Source: CAZJGF01 sp964545665 | Lineage (GTDB): Bacteria > Chloroflexota > Dehalococcoidia > GIF9 > AB-539-J10 | NCBI GenBank assembly: GCA_964545665.1 | Contig: CAZJGF010000031.1 | Coordinates: 1-14,876, forward strand | DNA length: 14,876 nt | Direction of reading: 5' to 3' | In this document: positions 13,457 to 14,876 of the stretch, piece after piece | Layout: each line of letters opens with the position of its first letter | Position numbering within the stretch: position 1 is the first letter of the stretch | Notes under the pieces: generated by a model | The model's database searches: none | The model's input: the letters and a program-made list of their open reading frames with translations, nothing else | What the model was told of the DNA's origin: nothing | Position numbers and translations under genes: made by a program

Positions 13457-14377
13457 TCAGACTACTCCAACAGAGTCTATTACTTTTCCACAGTGAAGTT
13501 TTTCAAAGCTCTCTTTGAACTCATCATAGATTGCCATTTCTGCTTTGAATCCAGTGCAGTGCCCTGTGTATACTTTCTCCACTCCTAAATCCTTCAAAGC
13601 TTTTGCTGTCTTTCCGATCCTGTCCTCGCTGGCATCTGTCAGATGAAAGCCACCTATTACAGCTCTAACCTTTTCCACCTGGCTTATTTTCATAGACTGC
13701 TTGGCTATGTTCACTATCCCGGCGTGAGAACAGCCGGATATCACGAACAGTCCTTCACCTTTGACATTTATGGCCAGTGAGACGTCATCCAAGATTTGAT
13801 CCTCCACGACCTCTCCTTCTCTGATGGTACGGGTGGCAAGGGTGACCGTCTTTTCGAAATCGGTCACCCTCTCCACCTCTCCGGTCCAGAGCACTCCTGG
13901 CATTAGTTCAAACGGCTTGGCTACCAAGGTCAAATACCCACCATTTTTTCTTAGATTCTCCTCGGTGTTCTCCTCGATCATCCCACGTTCGCTCATGAGC
14001 CAATATTTTGGATCAGGCATGCCTATGATGAAGTGTGGTCTGAACAAGCCAGGATGGGCCAGCACTGGCACATCCTGTTTTTTTATCTCCTTCAGCATTC
14101 CTACCAGGCCACCTGTATGATCGAAATGGCAGTGAGAAATAGCTATCATGTCTATTGTGACAGGATCAATTCCCAATATCTTCATGTTGTGGATAATCGG
14201 TTCCGAAGATTGTCCGGTGTCGAACAAAATTCTCTTGGTGGTGTTTCCCAATGTGACATCTATCAGGAAGGATACACCGTGTTGGCCCCAGAAGCTGGTG
14301 CTATAGCCGGCGTAATCTTCCAACAGGGTCGTAATTACTACTCGGTCTATTTGCCCTATTTTGTTGTTAATAACCAT
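13457..14377 (-). CDS. Metallo-beta-lactamase-fold hydrolase (COG1237/Tflp-like)
   Basis: Cytoplasmic MBL-fold metallohydrolase of 306 residues. Metal-binding residues are visible: HCHFDH (His82, His84, Asp86, His87), His218 in SGCSHAGIVN, His245 in IGGFHL, and His273 in YTGHCTG. The FDTGQ strand (52-56) and the arrangement SGCSHAG / GGFHL / TGHC resemble the family named for dihydropterin-ribofuranosylaminobenzene phosphate synthase (COG1237), which also contains uncharacterised hydrolases. Methanopterin synthesis is not supported by the surroundings. Beside an MLE-type enzyme, hydrolysis of a lactone or ester intermediate is a reasonable guess. The start has AGGA 8 nt upstream. It is the first gene after the regulator and its terminator, and may begin the catabolic transcript. 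Confidence 0.85.
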   Translation of the reverse strand: MVINNKIGQIDRVVITTLLEDYAGYSTSFWGQHGVSFLIDVTLGNTTKRILFDTGQSSEPIIHNMKILGIDPVTIDMIAISHCHFDHTGGLVGMLKEIKKQDVPVLAHPGLFRPHFIIGMPDPKYWLMSERGMIEENTEENLRKNGGYLTLVAKPFELMPGVLWTGEVERVTDFEKTVTLATRTIREGEVVEDQILDDVSLAINVKGEGLFVISGCSHAGIVNIAKQSMKISQVEKVRAVIGGFHLTDASEDRIGKTAKALKDLGVEKVYTGHCTGFKAEMAIYDEFKESFEKLHCGKVIDSVGVV

Positions 14378-14677
14378 TCTTCAGTTCCTACTTCTTTGAT
14401 CTCCTCTATAGATCTTCCACCCAGCCATTATCTCAAAAGTTTCTTGCTTTCCTCTTTTAAGCCTAGAGTATCGTTCGGCAACCAGGACCCCGATTACGGC
14501 GGCACCGCCACACGGGACGGGGAGGATTACTGACGAAAAGTGGCAAAAAAAGACCAGGTGCCGTTTCCCGCTGGTTGCCCGCCATATCGAATCTAAACAA
14601 CCCGCTTGAGCTGCGAGTTGTACATTTCGCTATGAAGCCGTTCAAACTTGCCTTCTCGAGTGAATATGAGATGAAAA
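14378..14677. other. 300-bp gap between regulator and MBL gene
   Basis: This gap should contain the promoter for the MBL gene and what follows. I see the regulator's terminator (14545-14575), a tight GGCGGTGCCGCC palindrome near 14501-14512 and a TCTATAGA palindrome (14405-14412) close to the start codon. No convincing paired -35 and -10 boxes were found. The overlapping frames in this stretch look like non-coding read-through. Confidence 0.4.
14545..14575 (-). terminator. Rho-independent terminator after the GntR-type regulator
   Basis: Minus-strand ACCAG (14575 to 14571) pairs with CTGGT (14557 to 14553) around a 13-base loop, and seven T residues follow at once (14551 to 14545). The stem can extend: GGCAA before it can pair with TTGCC after the T-run. 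It lies about 100 nt past the regulator stop and should separate regulator transcription from the catabolic genes. Confidence 0.65.
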
Positions 14678-14876
14678 TCATTGTTGCTGACGTCCGTATG
14701 TTTCGCTGCGTACATACTCCACCAGTAGCACAGCCGATTTCCCCAGGTGCTCCTCGATAAGGCCTTGGGCCAGCTCAGGGTTCCTCTCCTCACAGGCATG
14801 GATGATTTGAACGTGCTCCTTATTGGATTCCTTAAGTCGCTGGTTGATAAACTTTGCGGCGGTGATCATATAAAGG
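14678..14876 (-). CDS. GntR-family regulator, FCD ligand-binding domain (C-terminal part only)
   Basis: The frame is open from the window edge (14876) to TGA at 14678, so only about 65 C-terminal residues are seen and the ATG at 14869 is internal. The sequence KEHVQIIHACEERNPELAQG, followed by LIEEHLGKS, matches the end of the FCD domain: helix pattern eHxxIxxAxxxxdxxxAxxxxxxH with the two His that bind a metal in this family. The DNA-binding winged helix lies outside the window. FCD regulators usually sense organic acids, so this one probably controls the adjacent locus and binds its substrate or an intermediate. The ligand is unknown. Confidence 0.8.
   Translation of the reverse strand, partial: LYMITAAKFINQRLKESNKEHVQIIHACEERNPELAQGLIEEHLGKSAVLLVEYVRSETYGRQQQ

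Noticed and set aside
13457..14377. Methanopterin-type synthase as the role of the MBL protein
   Set aside because: The family name comes from one archaeal member, and nothing in the window relates to pterin or C1 cofactor synthesis.
14463..14681. Minus-strand frame of 72 codons overlapping the regulator end
   Set aside because: It spans the regulator's terminator and its translation has Arg/Pro-rich, non-domain character. It is best seen as chance.
1..14876. CRISPR array, insertion sequence, rRNA or prophage genes
   Set aside because: I saw no regularly spaced repeats, transposase or integrase motifs, rRNA-like sequence or phage proteins on either strand.

Overview
This 14.9-kb window looks like bacterial chromosome. 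Shine-Dalgarno sequences of the AAAGGAGGT type, sigma70-like promoters, lipoprotein signal peptides and a bacterial-type tRNA-Ser all point that way. Base composition is near even by eye. Three traits together suggest a Chloroflexota (Dehalococcoidia / SAR202-like) genome: archaeal-type LeuC/LeuD subunits, a lipid-anchored TRAP binding protein, and an enolase-superfamily enzyme beside a CaiB CoA-transferase. This placement is inference and was not tested.

Layout. (1) Positions 1-799, minus: an incomplete ORF with an N-terminal membrane anchor and a Cys-rich segment. It runs without a stop into a sequence that looks like a separate lipoprotein start. (2) 800-994: a two-way intergenic region with a 10-G tract and a well-formed dinB promoter abutting the ATG. 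(3) 995-2155, plus: DNA polymerase IV. (4) 2167-3144, minus: a PLP-dependent threonine/serine dehydratase, convergent with dinB. (5) 3343-3428, plus: tRNA-Ser(UGA) with its own promoter. (6) 3459-14876, minus: one long co-directional block that forms a catabolic locus.

The catabolic locus, in transcription order, is: an FCD-domain GntR regulator (cut by the window edge, followed by an intrinsic terminator), an MBL-fold hydrolase, a CapA-fold protein, an enolase-superfamily enzyme of the muconate-lactonizing type, TRAP transporter DctP-DctQ-DctM, an aconitase-family hydro-lyase (LeuC/LeuD-like, ATGA overlap), a CaiB/BaiF CoA-transferase and an HMG-CoA-lyase-family enzyme. My reading is a pathway that imports a branched or lactonisable carboxylic acid and modifies it with the enolase-type and MBL enzymes. 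The hydro-lyase would then make a tertiary hydroxy-acid, the CaiB enzyme would form its CoA thioester, and the lyase would cleave it to an acyl-CoA plus a 2-oxo acid or acetoacetate. No leuA or leuB is present. The LeuD specificity loop (YLNV) matches neither class I remember, so leucine synthesis is an unlikely role. The substrate cannot be read from sequence alone.

The most unusual points are this gene combination, the LeuD loop, a CapA-family protein with Cys in place of a near-invariant His, the apparent fusion at 1-799, the likely leaderless dinB promoter with a perfect inverted repeat between its -35 and -10 boxes, and structured leaders around dctP.
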